Shown here: positions 11,726 through 23,405 of the stretch, piece after piece
How the letters are laid out: each line of letters begins with the position of its first letter
How positions within the stretch are numbered: the first letter of the stretch is position 1
Source: Ceratotherium simum simum
Taxonomy: Eukaryota; Chordata; Mammalia; Perissodactyla; Rhinocerotidae
Assembly (NCBI RefSeq): GCF_000283155.1
Contig: NW_004454170.1
Location: 14,110,927 to 14,174,926, forward strand
Reading direction: 5' to 3'
DNA length: 64,000 bases
Position numbers and translations under genes: made by a program
The notes under the pieces: generated by a model
Databases searched by the model: none
Seen by the model: only the letters and a program-made list of their open reading frames with translations
What the model was told of the DNA's origin: nothing

Positions 11726-12842
11726 AAGCTGGATGATCTTCCCCAGGGATGTGATCATGGAGACTCCTGCCCACATGGGCAGTTTGGCTGGGTGAGACCA
11801 GATGACTCTGAGACACTTCCTAGCTTTACAACCCTAGGTTTCTATAAAATTTATTTTGATGTTGGAATGGCTTTTGGAATTTTTCGTGTCTTTCCTCTGA
11901 AAAATCTCAATAGGAAGGAACTAGTTTCAGGAAGGCGATTCAGTGCTTCAGAATTATTATGCGCAACGAACAGTTTCTCGCTCCTTACCACAGCTCCAAT
12001 CCAAGGACCTTTAGAATGAATGTAAAAAAAAAATCCATGATATTATCACCACTCCCTCCAGTAAATATATACAAACACCCATTAACCTTATCATAAAGCA
12101 AAGACTCAGAAAATGAAGACAGCTTGTATTTGAATAAAAATTATAAAACCACTCCAGGCACATTCATTAATACCACTGTTCCCTTATTGTTCTTCTTCTT
12201 CCCCCATTACCCTCCCTTATGTAGCCCTTAATGACAGTTTCACTGTTTTGCCCACCAAAAATGGCTTTTGAGTGTAGGAAAGCATCAGAAGGTCCCTGCT
12301 GAGCTGCCAGCTGGGGAAGTGCCACAGGCCACTGAACTCTAAAATGAGCTGTCTCTGTAACAAAAGGTCCCTTTCCCTTGGAACAACTTCAAGGGGGTGG
12401 CACGCTGCGGCCCCCATCGCTCCTTTTGTATTTCAGTTTGATTAAACTGGGAATTGTTCTGTGCTCAAGGCTCTTGAGAACACCAGGTGGTGGATTGTAG
12501 AGATAAAGGATTATATAGATCCTTTGTTAGAAACAGACGTCCACATCGTATGACTTACAATATTCGAGCACCAATGCCAAGAGCTTCCCAGACCTCCTAA
12601 CGGTTATGCACAGGAGACGACCAATATATCTTGGTCCCAACTCTCTCCTGGCAAACAGTTGCTGCTGGTGGCTAAACATGGTCTAACCACTGACTAAAAA
12701 TGAAAGAAACTGAAAATTGAATATTTACAATAAAAGAAGTGAATCAAAGCAAGGAAGGAAAGAAGAAATGTGTAGAGGATGCAACAACAGTTGATCTTCA
12801 TAGAGCCTGGATGTCAGAGAAAAATGAAATGGTTTATCCTCT
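11726..12842. other. Unassigned sequence, no gene recognised
   Basis: No gene or repeat family is recognised. Short frames at 11792-12019 and 12217-12417 have no domain. The sequence is AT-rich with scattered poly(A) runs. Confidence 0.5.
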
Positions 12843-12938
12843 TGACTATAAGCTCCTTGAGGGCCAGCACCATATCTTGTTCAACATTGTTTCCCCAGCG
12901 TCTCATGCAGTACCTCATTCACTGAAGATGTTTAATAA
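12843..12938 (+). mobile_element. L2 LINE terminal fragment
   Basis: The fragment is the L2 3' terminus: actataagctccttgagggc, atcttgttcaacattg, tttccccagcgtctc, then a degraded form of the terminal tgctcaataaatg. Confidence 0.75.
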
Positions 12939-12945
12939 TAAATGT

Positions 12946-13800
12946 AATAATGTTAGCTAATATTTACTAAGCACTTCTATGTAACTCTAGTAGTTTCCTA
13001 TTGCTGAGTAACTGACTACCACAAGCTTAGTTGCTAAAAACAACATCCCTTCCTTATCTCACAATTCTGTAGTTCAGAAGTCCCGGCATGCTTGACTGGG
13101 TTCTCTCCACAGGGTCTCCCAAGGCTGAAGTCAAGATATCAGCCAGCTGGGCTCTTACTGAGAGGTTCTTGGAAGAATCCACTTCTAAGCTCATTCATGT
13201 TATTGGTCAAATTTAGTTTCCCGCAGCTGTAGGACTGAGGTCCACATTTCCTTGCTGGCTGTCACCCAGGGGGCTCTGTTAGCTCCTCAAGGCCTCTCAC
13301 ATTCCTTCTCCCTTGGTCTGCTCCATCATCAAAGCCACCAACATCAAGTCCTTCTAACACTTGAAATCGCTCTGACTTCCTCTTCCTCAATGGGCTGGAG
13401 AAATCTCTCTGCTTTTGAAGGGGTCCATATGATTAGATTAGGCCTACCAGATAATCTCCCTATCTAAGGTCAACTGTGCCTACATAACTTGATCATGGGA
13501 GTGGTGTCTCATCCTGAGCAGAAGTTCTGTGGTTTAGGGCAGGACATCTTTAAGGGTCATTTGAGAAATCCTACCTACCACAGGTAGACATTGTTCCAAG
13601 TGTTTTACATTTACTAACTCATCAATCTTCACAACAACCCTAAGAGGTAGGTTCTATTATCATCCTCATTATATAGATGAGGTACAGAGACATTAAGTTA
13701 TTTGCCAAGGTCACCCAGCTAGTAAGTGAAAGGGTCTGGACTTTAACTCAGGCAGCCTGGCTTCAGAATCCTACCTCCTACCCACTATTCTACATTGCTA
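12946..13800 (-). mobile_element. MIR SINE split by an MLT1 LTR
   Basis: The first part (12946-12985) reads gttagctaatatttactaag, as the reverse-complemented MIR begins. The second part (13583-13800) continues with agacattgttccaagtgt, cacaacaaccctaagaggta, gatgaggtacagagac, ccaaggtcacccagctagta and aggcagcctggcttcagaat. The two halves join logically once the LTR between them is removed, so the MIR was there first. Confidence 0.85.
12985..13582 (-). mobile_element. MLT1-type LTR (ERVL-MaLR), MLT1C/D-like
   Basis: Read on the minus strand this is a solo MLT1-class LTR of about 600 bp. On the plus strand it starts at tagtttcctattgctgagta, contains acaattctgtagttcagaag, cagccagctgggctcttac, agctgtaggactgaggtcc, gataatctccctatctaagg, and ends at cctacctaccaca. 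It lacks any internal retroviral coding region. The 71-codon frame at 13252-13467 is part of the LTR and not a gene. Confidence 0.8.
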
Positions 13801-14381
13801 CTCAATTTACTATTTCTGGAATTAGTGGATACATGAATAATTGCATTAGGTATGGGCCTAAGGATGAGTAAATTCCTTGATTTGTATTTTGTGCATAATT
13901 TCCTATGCTAATTATTCTGTGAAGGGGATTCATAAAGTCTTAAAAGACATAAATCCTAGAGAACTCCATATACCAGAGAGTCTCCTACAATAAAATTCCC
14001 TCCCTTTTCAGACTTCAATTCAAACACATGAATTGTCAACATGTGAGGCCAATATGGAAACAGTGCAATTTCTTTTGACATTGAGGCAAAATTATAGATA
14101 GTCCTTTGCCGTCAGTCACTTCCTTCCATGCCAAACACGGCTGTGCCCCAGGGCGGATATTGACAGTCATGCAGGACAATGCCAACATGCTGATTTGGAT
14201 TCTGGGAAAACATGTATAAGAAGAAAAATCAAAAGGGTCAAAAATTAGAGCCGAAATAACACAAGAAAAAAGAATGACCAAAAATTAAGTCATTCCTCAT
14301 ACCTGAAAATTTTTCTACGTGCAGCTGGGTCTTTATATGCTTCTGTGTCCTCTTATTTGTTAGCTGAGGTGAGGAAGAAAT
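13801..14381. other. Unassigned sequence
   Basis: No repeat or gene is recognised. An 81-codon minus-strand frame at 14036-14281 has no recognisable domain. Confidence 0.5.
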
Positions 14382-14546
14382 AGCACTGGATTTGAAGTCA
14401 GAAACTTGAATTCCATTCCTGGCTCTGTGTCTTATGGGAACTTAAACAAGTCACTTAATGTCCTGAATCTTACTCATCCCATCTGTAAAACGGAAGTAAT
14501 AATAATATCTACCTCACAGAATTTTGGAAAGAGTCAAATAACGTAC
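14382..14546 (+). mobile_element. MIR SINE
   Basis: The MIR core is readable: actggatttgaagtcagaaa, ttccattcctggctctgtg, caagtcacttaatgtcctga, catctgtaaaacggaagtaa and ctacctcacagaattt. It stops abruptly where an MLT1 LTR begins, so the LTR probably inserted into its 3' end. Confidence 0.88.
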
Positions 14547-14899
14547 TATCTTAGTCCATTTGGGCTGCTGTAACAGAATACCATAGACTGGGTGGCTTAC
14601 AAACAACAGAAATTTATTTCTCACAGTTCTGGAGGCTGGGAAGTCCAAGATCATGGCTCCTGCAGATTCTGTGTCTGGTGAGAACCTGCTTCCTCATTGG
14701 TGACAGTCTTCTCACTGTAACCTCACATGGCAGAAGGGGTGAAGGATATCTCTGGGGTCTCTTGTATAAGGGCACTAATTCCTAATCACCTAATCTAATT
14801 GCCTAATCACCTCCTAAAGGCCTCACCTCCTAATGCCATCACCTTGGGGGTTAGAATTTCAACACATAAATTTGGGGGGACATAAACTAGTCCATTGTA
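14547..14899 (-). mobile_element. MLT1A-like LTR (ERVL-MaLR)
   Basis: The plus strand runs from ttagtccatttgggctgctg through agactgggtggcttacaaac, cacagttctggaggctggga, agattctgtgtctggtgaga, ctcctaatgccatcaccttg, gggggttagaatttcaacac to agtccattgta. This is the reverse complement of a solo MLT1A-type LTR of about 350 bp. No viral gene accompanies it. Confidence 0.85.
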
Positions 14900-15543
14900 G
14901 ACACTGAATGGGTCATGTGACCTCTGTGAACTGTAAAGTATGATACAAATGTATGTGTTGTTGCACCAGGTAACCAAGGGACTGATGGAAGGAAAGGGTG
15001 AGGCACGCACAGCCGCCTTGCAAAGAGGTTACTCCTCCCAATGTGGAGGTCTGAGATGAATTCTAGCTTCGGAAGAAAGAAAATGAGATCAAGAAACTCT
15101 GTACCACCCGCCGGGCCTCTGCTGAGCATGCATTTTGCAAAATGAAATATGCTTAAGGAGTAAAAAGTAGTATCAATATCATCTTTAGAGGGAGAAATGG
15201 AGACAAAGAAAAATCGTTTGCTCAAGTGGCAGAGCTGAAAGCCCAGTTCAGATATGCTTATTCTAAATACTGTGCTTTAAGTCAAATTAAAATATACCCA
15301 CACTATGCATAAATGTCAGGGAAAAGATGGTTGGCTGGTTGATTAAAAGAAGAAATTAAGTTGCTTGAACAAACACTAAAACCAGTTGTATCAAATTAAA
15401 TGGAGTCCCAAAATTTTCATCCTCTCAAATCTCTATAGCTAAATTGTCTCATGTGAGTATGAAGTCATATGGGGTTGTCCTTAAAATGGTCATATAATCT
15501 ACAGCTAAGAGAGATGAAAAGATTTCTAATGTACAATTTCTCA
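14900..15543. other. Unassigned sequence
   Basis: No repeat or gene is recognised. A 112-codon minus-strand frame at 14887-15225 overlaps a second minus-strand frame and looks random in composition. Confidence 0.5.
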
Positions 15544-15685
15544 TGACACATTGATTTCAGCCTTCTGAGACCCTGAGCACAGAACCCAATCAAGCCTGCT
15601 CAGACCTCTGAACCACAGATTGTGAGATAATGAATGGGTGTTGTTTTAAGCCACAAAATTTGTGGTAATGTGTTACACACAGAAG
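15544..15685 (+). mobile_element. MLT1-type LTR 3' fragment
   Basis: The fragment matches the 3' part of MLT1C/D-type LTRs in sense: gaccctgagcacagaaccca, gattgtgagataatgaatgg, gtgttgttttaagccacaaa and tttgtggtaatgtgttacac. Confidence 0.75.
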
Positions 15686-16505
15686 TTTATCTCGACACTT
15701 TTTTTCCCACATAGTAATCAAAAAGCTTAAAGAAAGTCACCTTTAGAGCACATTAACATAAAAGTAATGACTACAATCCATCAGTTTCTGGAAGCTGACC
15801 ATTGCCAACCAGCGAGTTCTGGAAACCCAACAGGTGAGTATACATGGCTTAAAGGTAGACAATCCAGAGTTCTCCAGTAACACCCCATAACCAACGTTAT
15901 GACCATGTATCCAATAACTGACTTGCAATTAAGCTGATCAGCTATGCAAAAAAATTCAAGCCTCTGGACTGTCTTAAACGGTCTAATACAAACCCTTAAA
16001 ACACAATCCCAGAATAATCTGGGCTAGCAGGCAAAACAGCTCAACAGGGTGGCTGCTTTGAGTTGACCTAAAGAGCGTCCTGATAGTCGTATTCCGTGGA
16101 GAACTTCATGAGAAATGATATCTACACGCAACACACACACCTCCCACCCAAGGGGGCCATCTCAAGGGCAGACACTGTGCTCTAACATCTTATAATACTA
16201 TAAAACCTATTGCTATTGAGATGAACAAAGTTTAATGATACTTACTGGCATCATATTTATGGCCCCTTGGAACCATAAGGTTAAATAAATATTTCAATAA
16301 GCATCCTTAATCCATTTAGCTACTCATACCTAATGTTAACATCATAGACACTCAAATATTTGTTCACGTGATGTGAAGCAGTTTAAAAGGAAAGCTAAAT
16401 CAGAGAGGTTAAAAAAGGGAGGAAAGAAAAGTCACCAGATTGAACTAATTCATGGCATGGAGTGCTTGAAGGCATAAAGGCTCGGGGCTGGCTCTGAGGA
16501 AGACA
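15686..16505. other. Unassigned sequence
   Basis: No gene is recognised. A short run, aagggcagacactgtgctct at about 16154, resembles L2 3' ends but is too short to call. Confidence 0.5.
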
Positions 16506-16748
16506 GGATGGTATGGTGAAAAGAACATGCTCTGGGATACTCTGGGGCCAGATGGACCTGGGTTCAAACTGGTCTTCACAACTCATGAGTAGTGTAATCT
16601 GAGGGCAAGGCCTTACCTTTCTGCAGCTCAGTTCCTCCCATGTAAAATGATGATAATAGTAAGTGAATGTGGTCATGAGAATTCCCTGAGAGAAGGTATG
16701 TGGAGGGCCTCACACTACGCCGCACACAGTTGGTGCTCAGTATATTCC
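16506..16748 (+). mobile_element. MIR SINE, near full length
   Basis: The copy starts with ggatggtatggtgaaaagaa and continues through agatggacctgggttcaaac, ctgcagctcagttcctccca, tgtaaaatgatgataatagt and cacacagttggtgctcagta. A MIR-like 93-codon minus-strand frame at 16395-16676 is a shadow. Confidence 0.88.
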
Positions 16749-16943
16749 AGACATTTCCTTAGGCTCATCATTACATCCTGAGACTCCCTCTCCTTCCTTC
16801 TGCACCCCACCTCCTTTAGCATTGATAAGGAATTTGACCTGCCATATGAGAAGAATGGTATAATGACATCAATCATGAGAAGAAAAAACTGATACTTCCC
16901 TGTACGTACGAGGGCCAGGAGAATGGTAAGTAAACAATGTTTG

Positions 16944-17160
16944 AAAACCTAGCTTCACTCTGTACAAGCTGGGTCACCTTGGACAAGTTGTTTAACCTGT
17001 ATGGGGCTCAGTTTCTTCATCTCTAAAAAGAGGATAATGATCATATTTGTCTCATAGAGGTGGTATGAGAATTAAATGAGCTAATAGATGTTAAGTACTA
17101 ATAACAGTGCTGGCAGCACTCTGTAAATGTTAGCTGCTATTATTAAGTGTTATTATTACT
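16944..17160 (+). mobile_element. MIR SINE
   Basis: The core is clear: agctgggtcaccttggacaa, gttgtttaacctgtatgggg, ctcagtttcttcatctctaa, gagaattaaatgagctaata and a degraded gtaaatgttagctgctatta end. Confidence 0.9.
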
Positions 17161-17320
17161 CATAACAGCCTCATATGTGCAAGCCTTCAGGAGGATGAAG
17201 GAAGAAGGCTAGTGTCTGTAAGGAGGTAAGACTGTGCAGAAAGAGGCATGGCAGCAACAGCAGGATAGAAAGTAGAGGGTAGGAGCCAGTTAGCAATGGA
17301 AAAATGAGCTGTGAAAAGAG

Positions 17321-17602
17321 TAATAAACACCTATATAATGTTTGCTATATGCCAGGCACTGTGCTAAGGATTTTATACATATCAACTTACTCAATCTTCC
17401 TAACAATCCTTTACGTTATTGACTCATTTAATCCTCAAAACAAACCTATGAGGCAGATACAATAATTATTCTATTTTGAATATGAGGAAACTGAGGAACA
17501 GAGAAATTAAGTGACTTGACCCAGGTCACACAGGAAGTGGCAGAATCAGGATTCAATCCCAGGCAACCTGGCTCCAAAGTCTGGAGCCGTCCACATTACA
17601 TT
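17321..17602 (-). mobile_element. MIR SINE, near full length
   Basis: The plus strand shows the reverse complement: tatatgccaggcactgtgct, ttaatcctcaaaacaaacct, atgaggaaactgaggaacag, gacccaggtcacacaggaag, caggcaacctggctccaaag. It lies in opposite orientation to the two MIRs just upstream. Confidence 0.92.
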
Positions 17603-17905
17603 GTTAACATAGACTATCGGCTGTAAGGTAGACTCACTAACACACCCACGTTCTGTCCCCTCAGAGATATGGGACAGTGCTGGAGGTCTTACAGTGTATA
17701 AGATGAGAGCTCAAGCCATTTTTAAAAAAGCGTGGCCAAAGAAAGCTTGAGAACATTCAAGCTAGAGACACTGTGGGAAGAGAAAAATAGATGGACATGG
17801 ATAGGTTGATGGGAAGATTTTCTGAGATATGTCTCTATATTAGAATCAAAGGAGAAATCAAATAAATAAAATCAGCTGCAAAAATTAGTATAAAAAATTT
17901 TGTAG

Positions 17906-18147
17906 TGGGGCCAGCCCCGTAGCATAGCGGTTAAGTTCGTGAGCTCCGCTTCAGTGGCCGGGGGTTGGCAGGTTCGGATTCCAGGCGCAGACCTACGCAC
18001 TGCTTGTCAAGCCATGCTTTGGTGGTATCCCATAGAAAGTGGAGGAAGATGGGCACAGATATCGGCAGAGGGCCAATCTTCCTCAGCAAAAAGAGGAGGA
18101 TTGGCATCAGATGTTAGCTCAGGGCTAATCTTCCTTGCACACCACAC
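17906..18147 (+). mobile_element. ERE SINE
   Basis: This is the shorter ERE subtype with head ggggccagccccgtagcata, B box ggttcggattccagg, body cttgtcaagccatgctttgg and tail gatgttagctcagggctaat. An imperfect target duplication (aaaaattttgtag at 17893-17905 versus aaaaattatgtac at 18148-18160) and the lack of a clean poly(A) suggest an older copy. Confidence 0.95.
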
Positions 18148-18160
18148 AAAAATTATGTAC

Positions 18161-18994
18161 TATAAAATTTTACTTAATTTTTATTAAAATTAGTAATGGA
18201 GTACATTTAAAACTTAGCTCTCTAGACTCCCAGCCTAATTTTCTTCCTACTTGAAGTTTTAATTAGGAAGGAAATCTGGCTTGAAATATTATCTCCCCTC
18301 CTCACACCTTGAAATTAGTCTTAATCCTAAAATAGGAAGACAAATCCCCACTGATACAGACATGCTTAAGAATTGCATACACAAAGAATTCCATTTATTT
18401 TCCATCCCAAGAAAAGAGCCTGCAAACCCCAGGGAAGACTCAACACCCTAGGCATCAGTCCAAGCCCCTCAATGTCCTCCCCAGGGAGCCTGTGATGGTA
18501 CCCACAGCTATGGGGCACGGGTGGGAGGGTTTTACTTGCTGGGGGGAGCCCAGCCAAGTTCTTGAAACCTTTAGTACACTTCAAATGGAAAAGGAAGCTT
18601 CACAGAAGAGCTTCTTCATGCCTATTTTAATAAGCAAATCAAGTTTGCTTGGAGGAACAGGTTGTGAAGGGCCAGGTTATCTTCCAAAGTGAGATTTCCC
18701 AATTCTGTTGATTATTTAAAAAAAAAAAAAGAAAGAAAAGGCACTAAATTTTGTAGTGGCAGATGATAACTAATACTGGAAAGAATATAAAGGCAATACT
18801 AGTGAAGATTTTCTCCCTACTAGCCCTGAAGGGACACGGGTCCAGGGCTGCAGGAAAGAGTGGAGATGACGAATTAGCTTTATTTCTGTCAACTGTTGCA
18901 ACTTCTTTGTAATCCAAACTATTCGCTAGAGCAGAGACTTAAGTCTGTGTCCAGAGAACACCGAAAACAAAGCTGGGATGGGAGTGGAAAATAG
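18161..18994. other. Unassigned sequence with a short poly(A) run
   Basis: No gene or repeat family is recognised. A run of A residues lies at 18719-18731 after cccaattctgttgattattt, but nothing upstream looks like a processed transcript that I can identify. Frames at 18366-18584 (minus) and 18492-18692 (plus) overlap each other and lack domains. Confidence 0.45.
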
Positions 18995-19200
18995 TCAACT
19001 CCTGCGATAGCTTCCTAACCAGTCTCCTGCTCCCAGATTCGTGCCCATCCACCATCCTCCTCCCCACTATCTCCAGTCAGATTTCTAAAAGACGAATCTG
19101 ATTCTCTTCCTCCTCTGCTAAAATCCTTCAAATATTTGCCATCACCTACAGGAAATGAGTCTAGAATGTGCTTCATAACCTACCCACCTGTGAAAGCTCA
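18995..19200 (+). mobile_element. L2 LINE fragment
   Basis: The sequence follows L2: agcttcctaaccagtctcct, gctcccagattcgtgcc, aatctgattctcttcctcct and gctaaaatccttcaaatatt. Confidence 0.75.
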
Positions 19201-20610
19201 TCTTTTCCTGTCCACTGTGTAGTATACTGGAAGAAGGAAAGGGATGCTCGCTGTGCTGGCAGAGTCCTCTTTGTAGATTTTGATATCTCTGAACCAGCTT
19301 CCCAGTCTTAATCTAGAGAGGACTTGGTACAAAGATTCAAATAGGGATACACTGGACAGAGGGGGAAAAAAGCAGAGAGCATATATTAAATTATGAAACA
19401 CGTATTCGCGAAAGTTCTCCTCAAGCTCTCCCAACTCAGTATCTATAAATTCTCTTGCAAGCACATATGGTAGATTAAGGAACACATCCTTTAATATGTA
19501 AACATTTTAACTATCTTCTTTTTAAGTTCAGGCCTTTTCAAATTTAATTTTAAGTATTTGCCTTTCCTAATTCTGGTGAGATTGGGGGTATTTCATTTAG
19601 AAAGGCTGTCTTTTCCCTGATTAAGGCAATCAAAAGTGAAAATCCTGATTAAAAATGAACTTTCTAAGAAATATGTACTTTGCTGATGAAGCAAGAGATG
19701 ACTGACCTGCTAGTGAGCTTCCTCTTTGTTATCAATGAAAACCTGGGTCCAAAAAAAACAAAAACATTTTTTAGCAACATGTTGAGTAGGGCTTAGTGTA
19801 GAAACTGAATGATCTGTTCCGGGAATTAACATTGATATTTAATATAAGAATCCAAATACATAAAGATGATTCATTGAAACTAATTATTAGTATTATTTAA
19901 TAGATACCTTGCTGGGCAAAAAGAATCATGGCAGGTTGTTCTAATGTAAAAACTACCTGAGAGCTCAAAAGATGCTAATTCCATTTACGGAATGTTAACT
20001 AACACAAAACTTCTCTGAACTGTATTCAGCACAGTGGTGGGACCACAGGTACCTCCCTCTAAAGCACATGAACCTTCCCTTCGGTTTCTCCACCTTGGCA
20101 GCAGAGTGCCACAGCTGTGAGAAAGGCCTCCCATTCCACTCTACTCCACTCTAAGAGTCTATCAAGAAATTTCATCACAAACCTCAGAAGTGACATTTTG
20201 CTCCTTCTCCATGTGGTGCAGAGCCATTTCACACCTGCTAGCAAAAAGAGTATATCTATAAATAACATTTTTCAATGGAAAATTAGAAATCAACTCCAAA
20301 GCAACTGTAAATAACACTCATCTACCACAATTACTGTACCACCAGCTGGTACACAGGTCTCAGGCACATCAAGATAATGAAAATCAAGCTAATAAGGGAA
20401 AGAGAAAGCAAAATGGGTTATTATAATGAAGTCTCTCTAGACACTATTCTTATAATTAATCCTGCTGGAGAGTTCCATTTTTAATTAATATTTTCAAAGA
20501 TTTTTTAAGACAGAGAAAAAATAAAATAAGAAATGTTTTATTAAATATCTAGTTCTGGATACACATTTCGTTCATTCATGCGTGCATGCGTACATACATT
20601 CATTCATTTT
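19201..20610. other. Unassigned sequence
   Basis: No gene or repeat family is recognised. Minus-strand frames at 19198-19485 and 20059-20268 have no domain. A degenerate cattcatgcgtgcatgcgta simple-sequence patch lies at about 20573-20608. Confidence 0.5.
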
Positions 20611-20724
20611 AAGTCCTAGGAAAACAGGAATTTTTGTCTGCTTTGCTCACTGCTGTATCCCCAACTCCTAGAACAGTGCCTGGCACAGAGTAAGAGCTCC
20701 AGAAATATTTGTTGAATAAATTCA
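20611..20724 (+). mobile_element. L2 LINE terminal fragment
   Basis: The L2 3' terminus is readable: ctcactgctgtatccccaac, cctagaacagtgcctggcac and gaaatatttgttgaataaat. It abuts an oppositely oriented L2 tip. Confidence 0.8.
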
Positions 20725-20812
20725 TTCATCAAACTTGTATTGAGTGCCTACCATGTACCAGGCCATGCGATAGGACCCAGAGATACAAAGATTTCCTCAC
20801 AGTCTATAAAGA
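20725..20812 (-). mobile_element. L2 LINE terminal fragment, opposite orientation
   Basis: The plus strand reads ttcatcaaacttgtattgag, tgcctaccatgtaccaggcc and gacccagagatacaaagatt, which is the reverse complement of an L2 3' end. It forms a tail-to-tail junction with the preceding fragment. Confidence 0.7.
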
Positions 20813-20824
20813 ACACTCCTCTCA

Positions 20825-21555
20825 GCTCCACATTCACATATCTGAATGCTTCCTTGAAATATCGAATAGACTTCTCAAATTTGACATGGCCAAAGCAGAA
20901 CTTTTTTTTTCTACAACTGGTTCCCCTTCCCTTTGCCCCAAATCATTCCTACACTTGCCTTCCCCTTATCAGTCAATGATACTACCATCCACTTGATTGT
21001 AAAAGCCACAAAAACATAGGAAACTTCTCTACTACATTCAGTCCCTTCAGGTCTAACCCATCCCTTCACCTTCACCATTACCACTCTGGTCCCAGCCATC
21101 GTCATCTCTCTCCAAGGCACAGCCTCCCACTGGTCTCCCTGCTGCCACTCTTGCTGCAGTGACAATCCAGCCAGAGTAATCTCTTTGAAATGTGAACCAG
21201 ATCAGCTCACTTTCCAACTTAATACTCCTTCCATTACACTGAGGTCCACTAACTGTCTACCATGAGCCACAAGCCCTACAAGCCCTGCCTCTGGTCTACC
21301 TCTCGCATCTTGTACCATGCCCCACTTCCCTACTGCCCACTGCGCTCCAGCCTCACTGGCTGTCTTGTGGTTTCCTAACATCTCCAAATGTGTCCTCACT
21401 TCAGGGCCTTTGTACATGCTCTTCCCTCAATGGAATGTTCTTCCTGAAAATAATGGGATCTTTCTCCTGATTCAGGTTTCTCTTCAAATGTCACCTTCTG
21501 AGAGAAGTTTTCCATGACCACCTGCCCAAATTTCTGATTCTAAATTACCACTGAT
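20825..21555 (+). mobile_element. L2 LINE, end of ORF2 plus 3' region
   Basis: The copy begins in the distal ORF2 (cttctcaaatttgacatggc caaa, gtcaatgatactaccatcca) and continues through the 3' region (cactggtctccctgctgcca, gccagagtaatctctttgaa, ctcacttcagggcctttgta, catgctcttccctcaatgga, cttctgagagaagttttcca). Frames in it are broken; the 79- and 95-codon frames at 20709-20996 are relics or chance. Confidence 0.8.
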
Positions 21556-21888
21556 GCTTACTTAATCATGGGTAAACAACTAAGAGGTCTCCAAATAGAG
21601 CCAAGCCTGAGCCTCTCCTTCCATCCCCAGCATCCCCAAGGGGAAGAGGGATTCCTTCACTAGAATCTAACTGACCCCTTCCTCACTTTCTCATTAGCTG
21701 CTTTTCTCAACAACCAAACGAGCCAGACAACTGTGACCCCATCCACACATGTGTGAACCTCACTTTGACTCTCTTGCTCTGACACTGAATCAGTTTGGGA
21801 TGTAACTCTGTGGGTCCTATTGGGTGTGTTCCACTTGCTTCTGTCACATGACTGGAAAGGACTTTTCTTTTCAAATAAAAAAATGAAG
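21556..21888. other. Unassigned sequence
   Basis: No gene or repeat is recognised. A 115-codon minus-strand frame (21660-22007) runs into the L1 fragment that follows and has no domain. Confidence 0.5.
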
Positions 21889-22467
21889 CCCAACAATTCC
21901 ACTCCTATGTACATATCCACAGAAATGCACGCACACGTGCCTAAGGAGACAGTGACAATGTTCACATAAGCTTTATTCATAATATCCAAAAATTGGAAAC
22001 TCCCCAAATGTTCATCAAAAGTAGAATCGATTAATAAATTTTGGCATATTCATGCAATAGAATTCACATAGTAGTAAATACCATAGGTAAAAATATGGAT
22101 GAATTTTACAAATCAATGTTGAACAAAAGAAACCAAATTCACAAAAACACATTTTTATATGGTTCTATATATAAAAGGGTCTGAAATGGGCAAAACTCAA
22201 CTGTAGTTAGTATACTTTGGAATAACAGACAGGTAGTAGAACCTTAAGGAAATGTAAGGAAGCAACCACCATGAACATTAGGTGAATGTTGATCTTGAAG
22301 GTGCAGAAAGGGGGCAGGGATTGGAATGGGGTATATGGAATATCTCTGGGGGATGTTAACAATGCTTTATCTCTTGACTTGGGTGATGGTTACACAAGCA
22401 TTCATTTTATAATTCAATAACGTGCATATTTCTACGTTATGCACATTTCTTTACATATGTTATATTT
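21889..22467 (+). mobile_element. L1M-class LINE 3' end
   Basis: Typical late ORF2/3'UTR sequence is readable: ccaacaattccactcctatg, atatccaaaaattggaaact, ccccaaatgttcatcaaaag, tgggtgatggttacacaagc, attcattttataattcaata and a degraded terminal ttacatatgttatattt. The copy is 5'-truncated and not coding. Confidence 0.85.
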
Positions 22468-23107
22468 GGGGGGGAAGGAGAGGTTTAAAAAATTAAGGCA
22501 TATCCTTGCTAAGTGGAAAAGAAGTGCCCCAGGATTTCTTGTCACTTGATACAAATAAACTCCAATCTATTCAGCACTGTTGTAAGGTTTTCAATATGTA
22601 CAGCCAAACACAATCTTAGCTGATACCACATTCAGAGAATGAATAGAAGAAGAAGGGCAATGAAGGAAACAGCAAACAAAAAAGTATTGTTAGACTTAAT
22701 AAGAGAACCAGGAAAACAGATTAGATAGGAAGGTCAACTTGAGACCAAAGACTACCAGCAAATGGTCAACTAAAATGAGAACATAAAAAGAGGCTGTTTT
22801 ACTTGGCCATTAAATGGTTAGTTCCAAAAACAGTGAAAAGAAGAAAACTAGATTAATGTATATTCATATTATATTTAGAGAGATGGTATATTTATGCTTT
22901 ATTGATTATGAAATCTGCATATACTCAAAAACCTCTTTGTACACTATATCTTAAATGGCCAGAGAATCATGTATTAACATATTTCAGCTATCATAGCAAA
23001 GAAAACCAGTGAAACCTGAGTTAACCTCTAGAAGGACTAGGAAAAATTAACTGTCATGACTGTTCTCACCACAGAACTATATTCTTCTCAATATGATGGA
23101 AGCTTCT
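22468..23107. other. Unassigned sequence
   Basis: No gene or repeat family is recognised in this AT-rich stretch. Confidence 0.5.
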
Positions 23108-23215
23108 ATGAGAGAAGGAGAGAAGAAGGAGGTAGAAGAGGGAATGGAGGGAATAAAGGAAAGAAGGAAGGAAGGAAGGAAGGGAGGGAGGAAAGGAGGG
23201 AGGAAGGAAATCTGG
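23108..23215. repeat. Purine-rich (GGAA/GGGA)n low-complexity tract
   Basis: About 105 bases are almost pure A/G, with a regular aaggaaggaaggaagg core near 23160-23183 grading into gggaggga. Overlapping open frames on both strands at 23056-23494 exist because this tract has no stop codons. Confidence 0.95.
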
Positions 23216-23289
23216 AGGGGGCAATGCAATGCAATTGGAATTACAGTAGATGTAAGCATCAGAAGCAGTGGACACATATATAAGAGAGC

Positions 23290-23405
23290 CAGGGAAGACT
23301 TCTCAGCAGAAGTACACAAACTAAGACCTAATGACAGCAGAATTAGCCAGAAGAGAATGAGAGGGAGTGCCCCAGGGCCAGAGCAGGAAGAACCATGGGA
23401 AGTTT
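23290..23405 (-). mobile_element. L2 LINE fragment
   Basis: The plus strand reads ccagggaagacttctcagca, aactaagacctaatgaca and ttagccagaagagaatgaga, the reverse complement of the L2 3' region. It is short and diverged. Confidence 0.6.
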
